Position numbers and translations under genes: made by a program. The notes under the pieces were generated by a model. That model was not told the DNA's origin. It was given only the letters and a program-made list of their open reading frames with translations, and made no database searches. From Gracilariopsis chorda (Eukaryota; Rhodophyta; Florideophyceae; Gracilariales; Gracilariaceae): a DNA stretch of 64,000 nt. Of this stretch, positions 40,014 to 53,516 are shown in pieces; position 1 is the first letter of the stretch; each line of letters begins with the position of its first letter. The DNA lies in the NCBI GenBank assembly GCA_003194525.1, contig NBIV01000286.1, positions 1 through 64,000 of the forward strand, in the 5' to 3' direction.

Positions 40014-42900
40014 TGGCGGGTGGACGTGTGTGTTTGGGGCGGGGAGGGGGTTAAGTAGAAGAGGGCATAGATAGCGGTGGATGCACTCGAGAGGGCGCTG
40101 CGCGTGCGTCGCGGGCGGCTTCGTGCGACGTGAGCACGGAGCGCGGGGGGGGGGGCGTGACGGGGGCGCGGCGCGCGGTGGCGCGGGCTGGGCGCGGCTG
40201 ACAGAGGACGCCAATGGGGGCGGGGCACGTGGCCACGCGGCGTGACGCGTTCGAATTGGTCCTGCGCGCTTGCAGTTTCGCGGGAGCGAGCGCGAGAGCG
40301 CCGCTTGCGAGCGTGTCAGCGCTGGCGGGCGTGACAGGCGCACCGCGCGGCATGGGCGCGTCGCTTGGAACCGCTTGGACCCGTTCGGCGCATCGCGCCT
40401 GGTGCGCGAGACGCGCCCACGCCCTCCCTGTTGCTCACTGTCGGCTACTCCGCTACTTTTCAGTCCCCCCCCCCCCCCTTCACCGCCTCCTGCCCACGCA
40501 TGTGCGCTACGCGTCCCCATGCGCCTCTGCTCGCTTGCGTGATGCCCGACAGCAAGATATTAAACCCGCAAGACCCCCGCTTTTTACGCCCTACCCCTTG
40601 CCGATTCTTCGCTACGCGACCGTTTTTGCCCCCCCCCCCCCCTCCTGCCTTCCACTCGCTCACAAGTCGCTGTACCTTCGCACGAAGCGCCTTGGCGCCA
40701 AAATCTCCTTCGTCTTCCTTCTCCGTAGAGTCGTGCTGTACAACCGACACGGAGTTTCCTCTGCACCTTCATACGTTGGCTTTCGCAACCTCCGACGCCC
40801 AATCGTCCCCCCTACTTCCACTTCCAAGTCATCCGATAAGTTGCCACATCCTCACGCTTCGACTCGCCTCTGCTAAAAATGCATACTGCCCCGCCGCCGT
40901 CACTCCATGGCAGCTTGCGCCAGCGCCACACAGAAATTCACTCTAGACCGCGATTTTTCCCTCCCTAACACCATTCCCAAAAGACACTCTTGCGTATGCA
41001 GCATGCAAAAATTTCTGTCCCCCCTACGTACAGAATACCCGTTCCTTCGCTATACCCCCTGCCGTCTGTCTTGCTCATGTCACACGTTACAAACGCTCCC
41101 GCGCTCCCAAATGTGTAAAGTTGTCAGTTCTAGCGCAGTACACGAATAACTCAAAATTCTGCCGCCACCGTCGCCAACGATACGGAAGATGCTTCTACTC
41201 ACCTTGCCGTTTCCATTTCCCACACCCAGTATCCCTCTTGCCACTAATCTTGTGCAAACCAAGTGACACACTCCCCCCTAAGTCATTTCTCTTTATGTCT
41301 GTCAAATATTGTACCTTACACGACTACCAGGAAGCTCCATCTCGCTCTTGGTTCAGCGTCATAGCGAAAATACCTACGTAGACTACTGCCTTTGATTACC
41401 TATACTCACTTTATTTGTCTTCCAGAAGTCTTGTGTATGCAATGTGGTACACTACCTCCCCAGTAGCCCCAGTCAGCCGCTTTCCACGGTACGTACTCGT
41501 ATCTTACAGGAATATCCTTGCTCTTTTCCATTAAGGGTTACCGTCCAGCACGCAGTACAGTATTGTTTATCTGCATGCATTTCGTCTCCCGTTTTCTAGA
41601 TCATCCGAGTCCACTGCATTCAGGTATGCTGGAACTCTACTGCGTTCACCCTACCCCAGCCCACCCAACTCCGCAGATTTCCAGTTCTCAAGTAATCCAC
41701 GATCAACATGACTCTCTGCGGTCACACCTTTGCAAGCTGCGTGGTTTGACCCCTCCCAAGTTCTTTTTTTAGCCATTTTCGGCCAAGCCGAGAGCACCAA
41801 CACGGCCATACAAGTTTATCGCCAGTATCAACGGTTGATTACTCTCGTTCCTCCCAATATTTCTTCCCTCATGCCTGCGTCCACGCAACGCGCCGTTTCG
41901 CGAAACGACCCACCAATCGCTCTGTTCAAGGGACTCGGGACTGGCTAGTCATAAGAAAAGTGCCTAATAATATACCCCAGACCCACGGCACAACAGCCGT
42001 TGTGTGTCTTCTGACGGTGTGTGCGCTTGCCGGTTGCTAGCGCAAGGGGGTGTGCAGAGAATATGGAGTTCGATGCCTCCGATTTACTCACCGAAGTGGG
42101 TGGTTACCACCCACTACACGGTTGTGTGATCATGAGCTCGTTGACTTCCTCAAGAAAAGCCGTATCTTCGTTAGAATCCGCGCAACTTTGAAGCACAAAA
42201 CACAAGCATCTATATACCGTTTCATGGCGAATGCAGCCTGTACTTGCCCGCATAGTCTACCTTTGGTACCCACGCTGCTGTACACAACCCTGCTCTTCTC
42301 GCAATTGCCACGGCGCATAGTTCTACCTTCGGATCAAACCCTCGGAGTACGTGTTCTGTATGTTTCAAAAAAACAGGAAAACATACACTTTACACGTGCA
42401 CACCACCCCTCGTTCCTACACTGGGGCACTCGTTCCGTAAATCTTCCTCGTGTACATTCGTTTCCTCACTTCTATACGTGTAATTCGTATGAGCACTGCT
42501 CTAGTCTACGCACCTACTGCGCGTGCATATGCTGTTCTAATTTTCTTGCAATTTTTTCGGATGTCACCATAAACAAGCCTGGTACAGGCCTGGTGCATGG
42601 CAGATCCCGCACGTGTCAAGGCCTTTCTAGCTAGCATTGCATAACCTCGTGTACCACGTCTGAGCTTGCCAAGCAGCAAAACACAAGCCCATGTCTCAAG
42701 TATGTTGCTCTTAGAAAACAGCGTTACTGATGGCATTTTAATCATAGGGATAAAACTGCTTTTGTGTCTGTGGCTAACGGTCCCTTCCAATCGCCCTTCT
42801 GTGCGAAAAAAGCAATATATTTGCAAATAGTTTTGGCATGCGCTTACAGAATCAATACAACGGATACAACGCGCACACGTTTCAGACATTTTAATTTGAC
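40014..42900. other. unassigned region upstream of the zinc-finger gene
   Basis: 40.0-40.9 kb is CpG-rich with homopolymer tracts and is the probable promoter side of the zinc-finger gene. Long plus-strand frames there (40214-40876) are low-complexity by-products of base composition. 40.9-42.9 kb has moderate composition; the 194-codon frame 42050-42634 has no recognisable domain and I do not call it a gene. Confidence 0.3.
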
Positions 42901-45240
42901 TCTTCAAAGCCATTGTATTGGCTGCGACATTTAAAAGCAAAGACAAGGGCAAGAAAGGGTTTCGGCCCTACCACTCTTTCCTGCAGTTGTGATATTTGCA
43001 TGCTGCCTGCTAGAAAAAGTGTTCAGGCCGACGCTTGAGGTAGAAGAACAGAAAGCAGTTTGCTCTAAAAGCCTGGCAATGAAACTTTTTTGTTTTGCAT
43101 CACTTTTGATTATCATTAATGCAAATCTTTGGTACGCTTAGAAAAGTCAAAACATTAATACCAAACACATATTGAGAACTGAAACATTCTGAATTTCACA
43201 AATGTCATCGTAGAGTTTGCTAGATATACTATATGTTTCAACTACATTATCAAGTAGACGTAGATAGTTCAAACATTTGCACCACTGAAAATGCTATTTG
43301 GAGTCAAAACATCTATTGAAATGTACATTAAAAATAATAGAAAGCTTAGTTTGACTTTTTCATGGTACGAGATTTCAATAAGGATATTATAGTATATGGA
43401 AGTTCAATTTAGTAGCAATAGGTATTTTTAATCTATTTATTGTATTCTTATACCTCAGAGTTGAATTTTTACAACATATTGAATATTTTAATCTGATTTA
43501 CTCACAGAAATATCGTTAGCAGCTCTAAAAGACAGAACATCTCAAACGGTTCGAAATAAAATCGATAACAACCTCCATTGAGTTCATAAATTAAACAATT
43601 GGTACTATTTTGCTACGTTTACACTCGGTAACATCTTAGGGTGTGTCCTAAGAAACAAAAGTTCAAAGGAATTATAAAAAAGTGACTCTTTCAACTCTTA
43701 GGTAGTGTAAATCGGACTGGTGCGCTGACCTCATATGCGGTCAGCGCAACAGCACGCAAAATTAAAAACAAATTGAAATATGATCCGCATACTCCCACAT
43801 TTCAAATTTCGAACATGAAACATGGCCAACCAGGTGGTCTTTGAACTATAAGATCTGTGGATGAGGCCATTGTGTACGAATGTTGTTGACGATAGTGCTT
43901 GATGTGATAGCTACGACTGTTGGTGATGTGTTGTGGACATGGTTTAGCGCTGCTGGCGTAGAAGACATGATGAGGAGATCAAAGTGAAAAAGTTTTTGGA
44001 AAAATTTCAAGGTTTTGATAAAGTTCTAGAGTAATTAAAATTGACCTCATATGAGGTCGCTGGTCAGATAGACACTAGAATGAGAAGCGAGAAAAGCATA
44101 TTATAGCGATTAATCTGGTGCAATGCCCAGTGATGGAAAAACACACCGAAGATGTTCGGGATCCTCCTCTCACGGGGTGGGCACAGCGAAAAAGCCGTTC
44201 GAGGGATGACAATACAAAGTATGGTGTAAATCGAGGTCAGGCTATGAGACTAGCGTAGGAAGGGAAATGCTGAACCTGTACAGTGTAATGCACCGTCGAA
44301 GAGGAGCGACTCAACACAGTGGCGCATACACGACAGTTGTTGGTATGAGCTGCGGATAGCGGGAGCTACCTTAAATAGGAGAGCGGAAATGGAAAGGAAA
44401 AAGGGCGAATTGGGATAAGGAGAAGGGACAACAACGAGTCACATGAGTGGCTCGGGGGTGGCCCGGCACTGCCGAGAAATATAACTTATACACGGGTGAA
44501 ACCACAAAATGGGAACAATCCTCAAGATGGGTTTCTTGGCGAGCAAGGGGGTTGAGCACTCCGCGGGCAACGGTATATCTCTATTAAGTGGATATGAGTA
44601 CCACCGAAGGCGTCAGAGCTTGGAGCCAAGTTCTTGGAGTAGAACAACCTTGTTGGGGAAGCTTTAATGGTGCGGTGGCCACGAGGCCGGCGCAGTAAGC
44701 AGTGTAGCTTCCCTAGTGTAATAAATACATAAATAGATAATTAAATCAATATATATAGTAACCACCCGTTCGCTATCTAGCTTTGCCTGCAAGCCTTGCC
44801 ACTGTCCGTGTCTTACGTGTATGACCGGTTTACTGGGCCAGCTCCTACTCATAAACAGTGCCACCTGTCAAAAGGGAGAGTCATGTATGAACATGTATGA
44901 ATGCCGGTGTAACCGGAAGACTTACAAAGTCCCTAGATATCTCTCTTATGAGGCGTGCTCTTCAATTAAAACGTGAGATTCACAGCTCTTAATAGAAGAA
45001 AAGCACGTTTTTCGAGGCACATTTCAACCCCAAAAGCCACCATTGAAGGTTTGCCTTCTGAACTGCAGAAGAGCAGTCAAAGCAAGGCTTCAAGGACGTT
45101 GAGTGCGTTAAAATCACCATCATTTTCAATATTCTCTGGTAAATCTTAAAATAGAATGACAGAAGAAGTAATAATCTTTTACTATTCTAGAAAACACATC
45201 GCAGTTTAGGCAGCAATTCTCTGAACAAGAAAGTCTTAAT
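42901..45240. other. unassigned, AT-rich core
   Basis: 43.1-43.7 kb is markedly AT-rich without open frames. Two related palindromes flank 43.75-44.04 kb (described separately). 44.1-44.9 kb is mixed and could be an old LTR or leader of the Ty3/gypsy relic that follows, but no second copy is present to prove it. Confidence 0.3.
43722..44058. repeat. paired palindromes sharing GACCTCATATG
   Basis: 43722-43747 has 9-bp arms GCGCTGACC and GGTCAGCGC around eight bases. 44043-44058 is a perfect 16-bp palindrome, GACCTCATATGAGGTC. Both contain GACCTCATATG and enclose about 300 bp of AT-rich sequence, as the ends of a small nonautonomous element would. This is suggestive only. Confidence 0.45.
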
Positions 45241-45249
45241 TTAGCTTAA

Positions 45250-46960
45250 TATCATTTCTAGGACAGAGCACTTTCATAGTTTTTACGTCTGAAAAGGGAT
45301 ATCAGCAATCCGAGAAGCCGAGAAGAGCTCGAAGAAGCTATGATTAAAGAATTTTTGCCCCCAAAGAAATAAGCTACAGCTCGCATTAAGCTGGTGGACA
45401 CCAGTTTGAACGACTATCAATCTTTGGACGATCACGTTGCTAGATTTAGAGATCTGGTTATGGTTTGTGGCACAGAACGGAGTGAAGTGTACATATGATT
45501 TTCAATTGTCTTACGAAAAAGAATAAGGGCAATTTTACCAAATGATTTCCAACTTTGCAACCAATATATCGTATGGGCCACGCTTGTATGCAGCCAGCTT
45601 ATGTATATGCCATGAATCTGGAATTGTCTTTCAATCTCGCAAACGAGCAACTGAATTCTCATAAAGCTCATGGTTCAAACAAGAACCAGAGCAGAGTAGG
45701 AAAAAAGGGCCAAAGCAGGAGTTATTTTGAAGACAAAAGTAGCGTATAGAAGGATCCAATGCAATCAGCTGGGGACTAATGAAAGGAGGAGAAATTGCGA
45801 TCGATTCGGAAGGTGTGGCAAGAAAGGGTGGAGCGATCCAAATTGTTCTTGTAGACAATTTCATACCCAAGATAAGGAGTCTAATCAATAAACAAACTAG
45901 TGATGCGACATATAATTGCTGCTAGAAAACGCCATTTTAAAGAAGGATTGCCCTACTTCTCTGCATTTAATCATGCGGAAAAAGATCACTGGATGTATCA
46001 TAGCTCTTTTGCAGGACAACCAGTGAAGAGAGTGGTGGATTCATACACGTTCCATTATGTCAATGAAAGTCGCAAAATAGAGGCACCTGGAGGGGAAAAA
46101 TGTTGACCGGATGGAGGTAGAATTAGGAGAGGCATCAAAGACGTAAGTACTTGGAGAGGTATAAGGCATCTTAAAAATCATTGGGTTCATAATTGACGAG
46201 AAGATTCTCGTCATCACTATGGATAAAGAGTTTGAGAAATCACTTCTGATACTGGGACGACCTTGGTTACGCGAACACAATTCAAAAATTTATTGGCATA
46301 GCTATGAGCTCAAGATCATCCGCAGCAATGTAACCGTAGTAATGATAGTTCCCACAAAGCAACCTTCTAGTTTATCAGAGAAATTTGTTTTAAGCAGATA
46401 TCATTGAAAAAGATGCCCAAAGTGGTCAAGGAAGGAGACTGTGACTTCTTTGCAGTGAAATTGGTCGAGGAGATAGACTTTATATCGTCTCATGCAGGCT
46501 GTGCTCCTGAAACTCGAGATCAATTAACAGAGTTCGAGAGTATTTTTAGGGAGGAGTTGCAGGCAAAGTTGTCTCTGCGTTGCCGAACGGAATTTGAAAG
46601 CAACCTCATACCCTGTGCATGACATCTCGTCTTACCCTTCATTGGGCTCTCACCTCTTGAATTGCAGGAGCTAAAGAAATAACTACAGGATTATTTATCT
46701 AAGGGACTACTGAGGCCTTCTTCATCACCTTACAGAGCTCCAGTGTTTTTCATTAAGATGAACGAAGTTCTCAGAAAGGTTTGGTACTACAAAGCGTTAA
46801 ATATGATAAGAATCGGGGATGCAAGCCCAATACCTCTTATAAATGAGACCATTCATCAGATAGCAAGGGAAAAGATGTTTTCAGAGATCGATTCAGTTTG
46901 GGATTATCAAAAGATGGCACTCATGGAATAACATCGTCACAAGACCACCATACGCACCAG
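45250..46960 (+). mobile_element. Ty3/gypsy relic, gag to start of RT
   Basis: Plus-strand fossil. A gag fragment (DDHVARFRDLVMVCG near 45.43 kb), a knuckle-like Cys cluster near 45.8 kb, a linker region, and the entry of the reverse transcriptase (LRPSSSPYRAPVFF near 46.71 kb, FSEIDSVWDYQKMAL near 46.88 kb). It is cut off inside the reverse transcriptase where copia-like sequence begins. It belongs to a different, older family than elements A and B. Heavily broken. Confidence 0.7.
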
Positions 46961-47413
46961 ATAAGTTTTTTTGGATAATATGTGACGACAAGTTCGAGTT
47001 TCATGAACTTGAGGGAGTGTATTTGCGTACTCCAGAGCATGGTGTTTCTGAGGTTCTCATCACTGATGCCTGCCGGGTACCTTGAATTTCAAGGTCGTCA
47101 TGTCACTTTTGATGAATTTACATTCCCTGGTGCATCATAACTCACACATTATATGGATGATGGAAGTGCATCAGACGCTAACTATAGTAGCTCTTGGTAA
47201 ACGAATTGTGACAAAATTTCCCATACTCTCCCAATTTGTAATGTCTACAAAGGTAACAGTGGTCCAAGCGTTCATACAGAAGACCGAATTCTCCAGCCCG
47301 GAGAAGTTGGCAGTGAAGAAAGTGATATGGACATACTCAACAAGCCACTAATCCATAGAACTAGAGAAGTAACAATGAAAAGAAACGGAGCTAGCCAGGA
47401 ACTCTAGAAGGAG
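46961..47413 (+). mobile_element. Ty1/copia relic ending at an LTR
   Basis: Short plus-strand pieces that match the same family as the copies to the right: an integrase C-terminal segment (LEGVYLRTPEHG near 47.01 kb) and, just before the LTR at 47414, the end of RNase H (DMDILNKPL). Their spacing shows that only scraps of the element remain. It joins the Ty3/gypsy relic without a visible LTR on its left. Confidence 0.5.
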
Positions 47414-48099
47414 TGTTGACCTTGGCACGCGGTCGAGTGCCTCGTACCCCTAAAACATCATGGTAGACCACTTGAAAACAAATTTGACTAACACGATGGG
47501 CACGTTTGAGCACCCGACCCAACGTGAAGCAGCAATATGATTGGCTGCTGCAAATGACCCTGTCCCACGTGATATCTACAAGTTTTGTGGATTATATGGA
47601 ACGCTACGAGGGCTCGGTACTGATGGTGCTGTGTGATTGGACAAGGTCAGAAGAAGTAGACTGAGGATGCAGAATTAGATAATGTGCATTGTTGAACTGG
47701 AATGACAGTTTTGTGTGAAATGTGCAATTCTTGGCTGCGCGCGAGAAAGGAGAGTGCCGGCATGTACATTATTGCTTTTTTAGAGCTAGTTCAGGATGCT
47801 AGGACTGATACTTGGATTTCACGCTTGATATTAGTTTTTGAAACGTTCTGTCGTTAGTTTGGGCGCGCTTTTTGTGTACAACTAGGCAGTTGAGCAAAAT
47901 GTCATGCTATGGCGTGCTCACCGCCGTTGCTCACTGCGGCGAGGGCGAAGTGCGTACCCGGGTATTTGTAGAATCTGATCTTCTACCCTCAAGTAATCTG
48001 GATGATCCAAGGACAACACCCTTCCTTGTTTTACTTTCTTGTTTCCCTCTCTATTTCTGTTCCTTCAATTTCTTTTCCCAACCTGCGTGAGTATCATCA
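47414..48099 (+). repeat. Ty1/copia LTR (left LTR of copy C1)
   Basis: About 686 bp, starting TGTTGACCTTGGCA and ending TATCATCA. It aligns along its length with 52802-53516 (shared words GATTGGCTGCTGCAAAT, CTGGAATGACAG, GTTAGTTTGGGCGCGCTTT). Divergence is clearly larger than in the Ty3/gypsy pair, so this copy is older. It also borders copia sequence on its left. Confidence 0.75.
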
Positions 48100-51000
48100 G
48101 GTTACCGGCTCAGAGCCTTGACTATTTTCAGATGTCTCGATCTACTAAGTTCTATTCTGGATTCTATGAAGACTTGATGTTTGCCATGTAGGCGTTGCGT
48201 TGTGGGCGAGTGAAGCTTGTGGATACCTGGGGACCGTGGTGAAAGTAGGCAAAGCCTTCAGAGACTCCTTCCCTAGTAATACGACCTGTGCATGTTCCGA
48301 TCTCTGCTCTTTTGTTTCAGTGCACAAGGAAGACCTCGCTGATTTCTGGCAAGAAAATAGCCGGTGCTAACCGGTGAAAGCTTATTGCCTCAGCTAATAG
48401 CCGTCCTGGGACGTCTCATACGGATTATAAAGCACCCCGTTCTGAAGCACACAGAACAGGGTAGGTTGAGAAGAATTTCGTAACTAACCTGGATAGAGTT
48501 ACTATGGATCAGAAGATTAGTCCTTTAGGGTAGTGGGGATAGTTTCTTCTGCCAGAGCACCAGATCAAGAAGTTTAGAAGTTTTCTATTTCCGCACTCGA
48601 GTACTTTCTCACCCGTGAGCAGGCTAATTGACACAGATTTTGCTGGCATTCTGGCGGTTGAGTGTTGAGCTTTAATTCTATGCCAGACTTACTTTCCTAG
48701 GCAACAGTATACTCCTGCCCAATAGAAGTTTTGATAATATTATTAGGTTTCCTTCTAATTGTGCAACTACTGGTATGGGTTCCTGGTATTTGTGTGTTGA
48801 ACCATGTCGGATTCTGAGATTGAGTCTGATACCAGTTCAGGTGTGAATATCCCCCACTTTCATGGTAAGCGGGGTAAAGATTAAACTGTTTGCGGTCATT
48901 GCCTACGAGCAGCATCCCGGATCAATGGTGTGCGGAACGTTGTAGCATTGAGCTTGGAGCAGAAGTCATCGGCCGCTATGACTCAAGATAATGCTCCAAG
49001 CAGCTCTATGGCTCACTTCCTCTGCGTGTTAAGAGTGAAAATACATGTGCTATCATTATTTGCACTCTTGATGACGCTTCCTTACGGGTCCTAATGAATG
49101 TCGATGATGACTTTTTGGGTATATCTGCATTATTAAATGCGCACTATTTTTCCATTCGAACTGTTTCTGGAATCGCAGTGCAAACCCAGTTGTTCCGAAT
49201 GACATACAATGGGCAGAATATGTCAGAGTAGGCTGATCAGTTCACGGCATTTTTTCCCAAGTAGACCGCATGGGCAACGATGCTGCAATCCCAGAGTTCC
49301 ATAAGGCATCTTTGCTTCTGGCCTCCGTTGGCCTGAACTGCTCCCTGGAGTTCACAGCAGCTGCCCTTCGTACAAAGTAAGGACCAATACTCACATGAGA
49401 AAACGTTTCACCACTCTTATTGACGAGTACCACGCCCTGCAAATGGCCGCCAGTGGTTCTGTTTGTAATCGCAGTCGTATAAAAGGTAAAAACAGAGGGC
49501 ATGGAAATTCTAGATCTTTTTCCAATATATCGAGTGCAGACCTGAAAGATGGGAACGCTTCAGATGATCACAATTGCACTGAATCTACCAGACTTGAATA
49601 CGAAGCAAACAGTAATGGTTATCGTTGCACGTTTTGTGAGCGTGATGGGCATACATCCGATCGATATCACATAAACCTGGACAACCCCGACGATCTTTTG
49701 TTCCAAAGAGTACTGAAAAAAACTGAGCTTGAAAGATAAGGACATGGGCGGAAGTTCTAAGAGTAATAGGAACCTATCTGCAAAGTCATCGAAGATTGAG
49801 ATCGACGGAATGCTGTGAAGAAGTCTATCGTATCGTCACCGACACAAGGAAATATTAACACGTATGCAGACAGTACAGCCACATCTCACCTATTTTGCTC
49901 TATAGCTGTGTTTGTTCCCATCTCACTTCATGTCGTGTTTGGAAGAACCTTAATGCTTGCAGACTATACATCTCTCACAGCTACGAAACGAAGTGATGTG
50001 ATACTGCCGTTTCTAATTGCTAGCCTGCGGCTCACAGATGCGTTCTTCGTTCTAGATCTCAAGTACAACTTGGTTTCTGTAGGAAGACTGGCTGACAAGA
50101 GAATCGAGTTTTTTCTTCCACGAAAGTGAGGTGTGTATCACACATAGATATGTTTTTCTCATCGGAGGCAGTAAAAGCAACGATAAATTTGGGTTGTACA
50201 CTCTTCCTGGGACAGTGATTCACATCAGCACTTTTCATGCTCTTTCCACACGTGAACGTGACTTGGCTCATCTTTGGCACTGTCGACTTGTGCATATCAA
50301 CCCAAAGAACTTTCAAATTGTACACAATCACGCGGAAGCGGTGTCCGAGTTGGTGCGAATGGAAGAGCTAAGTCGTTCATGTGGACTTGGAAAGGCACAT
50401 AAGCTTCTGTTCATGGGCAAGCTCGAGCTTACAACCGATTTCGAATGTGTGGTTCTCTCTGATATAGTAGGGTCTTTGATGCAGTTCTTTCCAGATCGCT
50501 CTCAGTACGCATCCGGGTTTATATACGAACAATCTAGGTACGCGCTGGTCGGCTTCATGGTACACCGAAATGAGCTTGCACCAGTATATTTGGCACCTGC
50601 AGAAAAGCTCCAGCAGCTTGGAGGAGTCTTTTGCAAACTTGTAATCGGACAACACAGACGAGTACACCAATCTACAGCAGGACACTTCCCATGGTTTTCA
50701 AGGACCTTTTTTCTCACCTCCGTACACTCTGGAACTGAATGTAATAGCTGAGTGAATTAATCGCAAAATGGAAGAAGCATGTAGAGCTCTACCACTAGAG
50801 GCCAGTATGTCAGATTTTATGGCCATATGCGTTAAAGCATGTAATATAGGTGCGTAACAGAGTTCTCCACTCTACTACGGGACTCAATCTGTTGTTTCTC
50901 GTACTATATTTAAGAACCCTCATCGAAGAGCATAGTAGTGTTTAACTGCGCAGCGAACGTACTGAAGATGAACCAGCGCACCAAGGTCGATCTTCGTACA

Positions 51001-52801
51001 GTTTAGGGGGGATACTTGCAAACTCTTGACCATTGTCTGTACGAAGTTCTGTTCACGGATCATGACAACGTGCCGCGCTTGTCAGATCAGGAAATGTTAC
51101 GTTTTACGAATCTTTGTTCCCAGTAGCACCCTATCTTGACAATGATATGGGAGATGAGAGTGCTCCTGATGATTACTACCCTTGTAGCGCCGATTTGCAG
51201 AGCTCAAACGATGTTGCCATTGATGATGTGTTAGAAGGAGAGTCAACTTCAGAAGTTTGTACTGCTTATACACTTGATATTTATGCCATAGAAGATATCG
51301 AAGTTGACTTTGTTAATCACGGCTACGGTTCCAACACTACAAGTACTTTTTCGGGTAGCTAACAAAGCGATGAGCTAGCACCTGAGCCCGGGTCTGGCTA
51401 CCCACGCTGCACACGCCACCCACGCTGTGCGTGACAAAGTTTGTGGCATATGTCGGGTACTACAGAGTCTAAATTCGAGGTGACAAAGAGTGACGAGCCA
51501 GAGCTGATGGATGCATTAACAGCATCAACCATTCACAAAGTTTTATAGGAAGATGCTATCAATGAGGAGCTGGGTTCACTTGAGAATAAAAGCACATTGG
51601 TAAAAGATGACTCACCAGCTTCACAGCCCCTCCCTACTCATGTTTTCTTCATTTTAAATCGTAATGCTGATGAATATGTAGATGGCTTTCGCGCTCACAT
51701 TGTTGCAGATGAAAACCACCAAACGATTAGTCAAGACTACATGGGGGCGTACGCACCAGTTGTGCCGTTCAGTTCACTACCCGCGCTTTTGTACCTTATG
51801 GTATGCCTGGAGATGTTTGTTGCGCAATTTTGATTTAAATACAGCGTCCTTGAATGGTGGCCTGAAAGACAATGTGTGGGTGATGTCTCCGCATGGCATT
51901 CCTGGGCTCAGGTGATATTGCTGTAAACTGTTGAAAGCAGTTTACAGACTTAAGCAGGCACATCTGTCATGTCACAGCAAACATACTGCGCACTTGAAGG
52001 GTTCCGAGTTTGAGGAAATGCTCAGTGCTTCTTGTGTGTTCCGGTGCAAACTGACAGTTTTCACGCATGCATATACACTGTTATACATTGATGACCTGTT
52101 TCTGTTCGGGTCAACTGCCGAAAGGCGCTCGGCTACCTTGAAGGAGCTCAAAGCACTACATGAGCTACGCATTGAAGACCGTGTTAAAGTTTACTCAGGC
52201 GTTGGGTTGACTGGGAACATTAGTATACATGGCCAGCTCATTGGTGTTAGACGTGGACAGTCCAGGGACATCGAAGATATGTTACGGCGCTCTGGACTAC
52301 AAAAATCTAAGCCCACACCCAGGTCTATGGTGGATTTCTTTTTTTTCTCACCTGCATTGGGGGGTAATAAGTCATCGCAGCCCGTACCAATTTTTGAGCA
52401 GATGATCAATTCTCTGCGGTACATGGCACTGCTCACGCGATTGGATCCTCTGGCTCCAGTTCTTATTCTTGCACGGTTCCAGAATGCTCCATCAGCTCAC
52501 TTTCATAGAGCTCTTAAGCGAGTGCTACGCTACCTGCGTGGGACATCTGACCGTAGTTTTTTGTATCACCCGGGATCTTTGGATTTGAACGCGTTCATTG
52601 AGCATTGCACTTCTGCAGGTGCGAAGCACATAGACGTCGAGGCACACTTTATTCGAAACCTTTTAAGGCAGAATCTTGTAAGGGTTGAGCATGTGCCCAG
52701 TGAACGGAACGACGCGGTCATCTTGACAAAGCCTCTTCGTCCCGCTGATGTGATTACAATTGCAGCACGCATTGGACTTGGACAGAACCTCAAGGAGGAG
52801 G
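48100..52801 (+). mobile_element. Ty1/copia copy C1, internal region
   Basis: Plus-strand copia element between two LTRs. After a long leader of about 700 bp come gag (from about 48803, MSDSEIESDTSSG; knuckle-like CTFCERDGHTSD near 49.64 kb), protease (ADSTATSH near 49.87 kb), the GAG-pre-integrase motif (LWHCRLVHINP near 50.28 kb), integrase to about 51.0 kb, an acidic linker, reverse transcriptase (YIDDLFLF at 52084-52107) and an RNase H tail ending at about 52805. Integrase before RT is the copia order. Many breaks; old. Confidence 0.8.
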
Positions 52802-53516
52802 GTTGATATTGGCCCATATTGCACAGCATACAAGGCCGTATGGTTAATGTTGAACTACTTGGAACCAAATTAGCATATAACGGTGGGCACATTTGGACAC
52901 TGCTTCGCAAAAGCACATATGCGCGTGTGGCCGAACCCAACGTGAAACGGCAATATGATTGGCTGCTGCAAATAACCTTGTGCAACGTGTTATCAAAAAG
53001 TGTTTTGGATTGTAGGGAGCGCTAAAAGGGCTAATTACAAGTGGTAATCTGTGATTGGACAAATTCATAAGGAGTAGACGGACTATGCAGAATGAGAGAA
53101 TGTGTGTTTTTGAACTGGAATGACAGGTTCGTGTGCAATGTGCGATTCTTGGCTGTGCGTGAAGAGGCGGAGTGCCAGCATGTAAATTATTCCTTTTCTA
53201 GAGCTGCTTCTGGATGCTAGGACTGAAAATTGGATTTCACACTGGATTTATGTTTTTGAAACGGATTGTTGTTAGTTTGGGCGCGCTTTTCGTGTAAAGC
53301 TAGACACACGAGCAGCATGTCATGTGATGGCATGATGACCGTCGCTGCTTGCTGCAACGAGGGCGAAGTGCTTGTCAGGATATCTGTAGGTTCTGATCGT
53401 CGACATACCATTAAAGAAGATGACCCGAGGCAACAATCTTCCGTTTTTTATTTTCTTGTTCCCTTCCCTTTTTCGTTTACTTCACTTTCTTTACAAAACG
53501 TGCATGCGTATCATCA
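52802..53516 (+). repeat. Ty1/copia LTR (right LTR of copy C1)
   Basis: About 715 bp, partner of 47414-48099, ending TATCATCA. Its right neighbour is RNase H coding sequence of another copy, not a leader, so C1 sits inside or against a second copia element. Confidence 0.75.

Noticed and set aside
39819-40520. N-terminal extension of the zinc-finger protein by 234 residues
   Set aside because: The extension is Pro/Arg/Ala-rich because of GC-rich leader DNA and is read through a 27-base C run; the ATG at 39818 has good context and a normal protein size follows.
40214-40876. 220-codon plus-strand frame upstream of the zinc-finger gene
   Set aside because: Ala/Arg/Pro low-complexity by-product of CpG-rich DNA and C runs; no domain, no conserved start, lies in the presumed promoter.
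42050-42634. 194-codon plus-strand frame
   Set aside because: No recognisable domain, and composition like the surrounding noncoding DNA.
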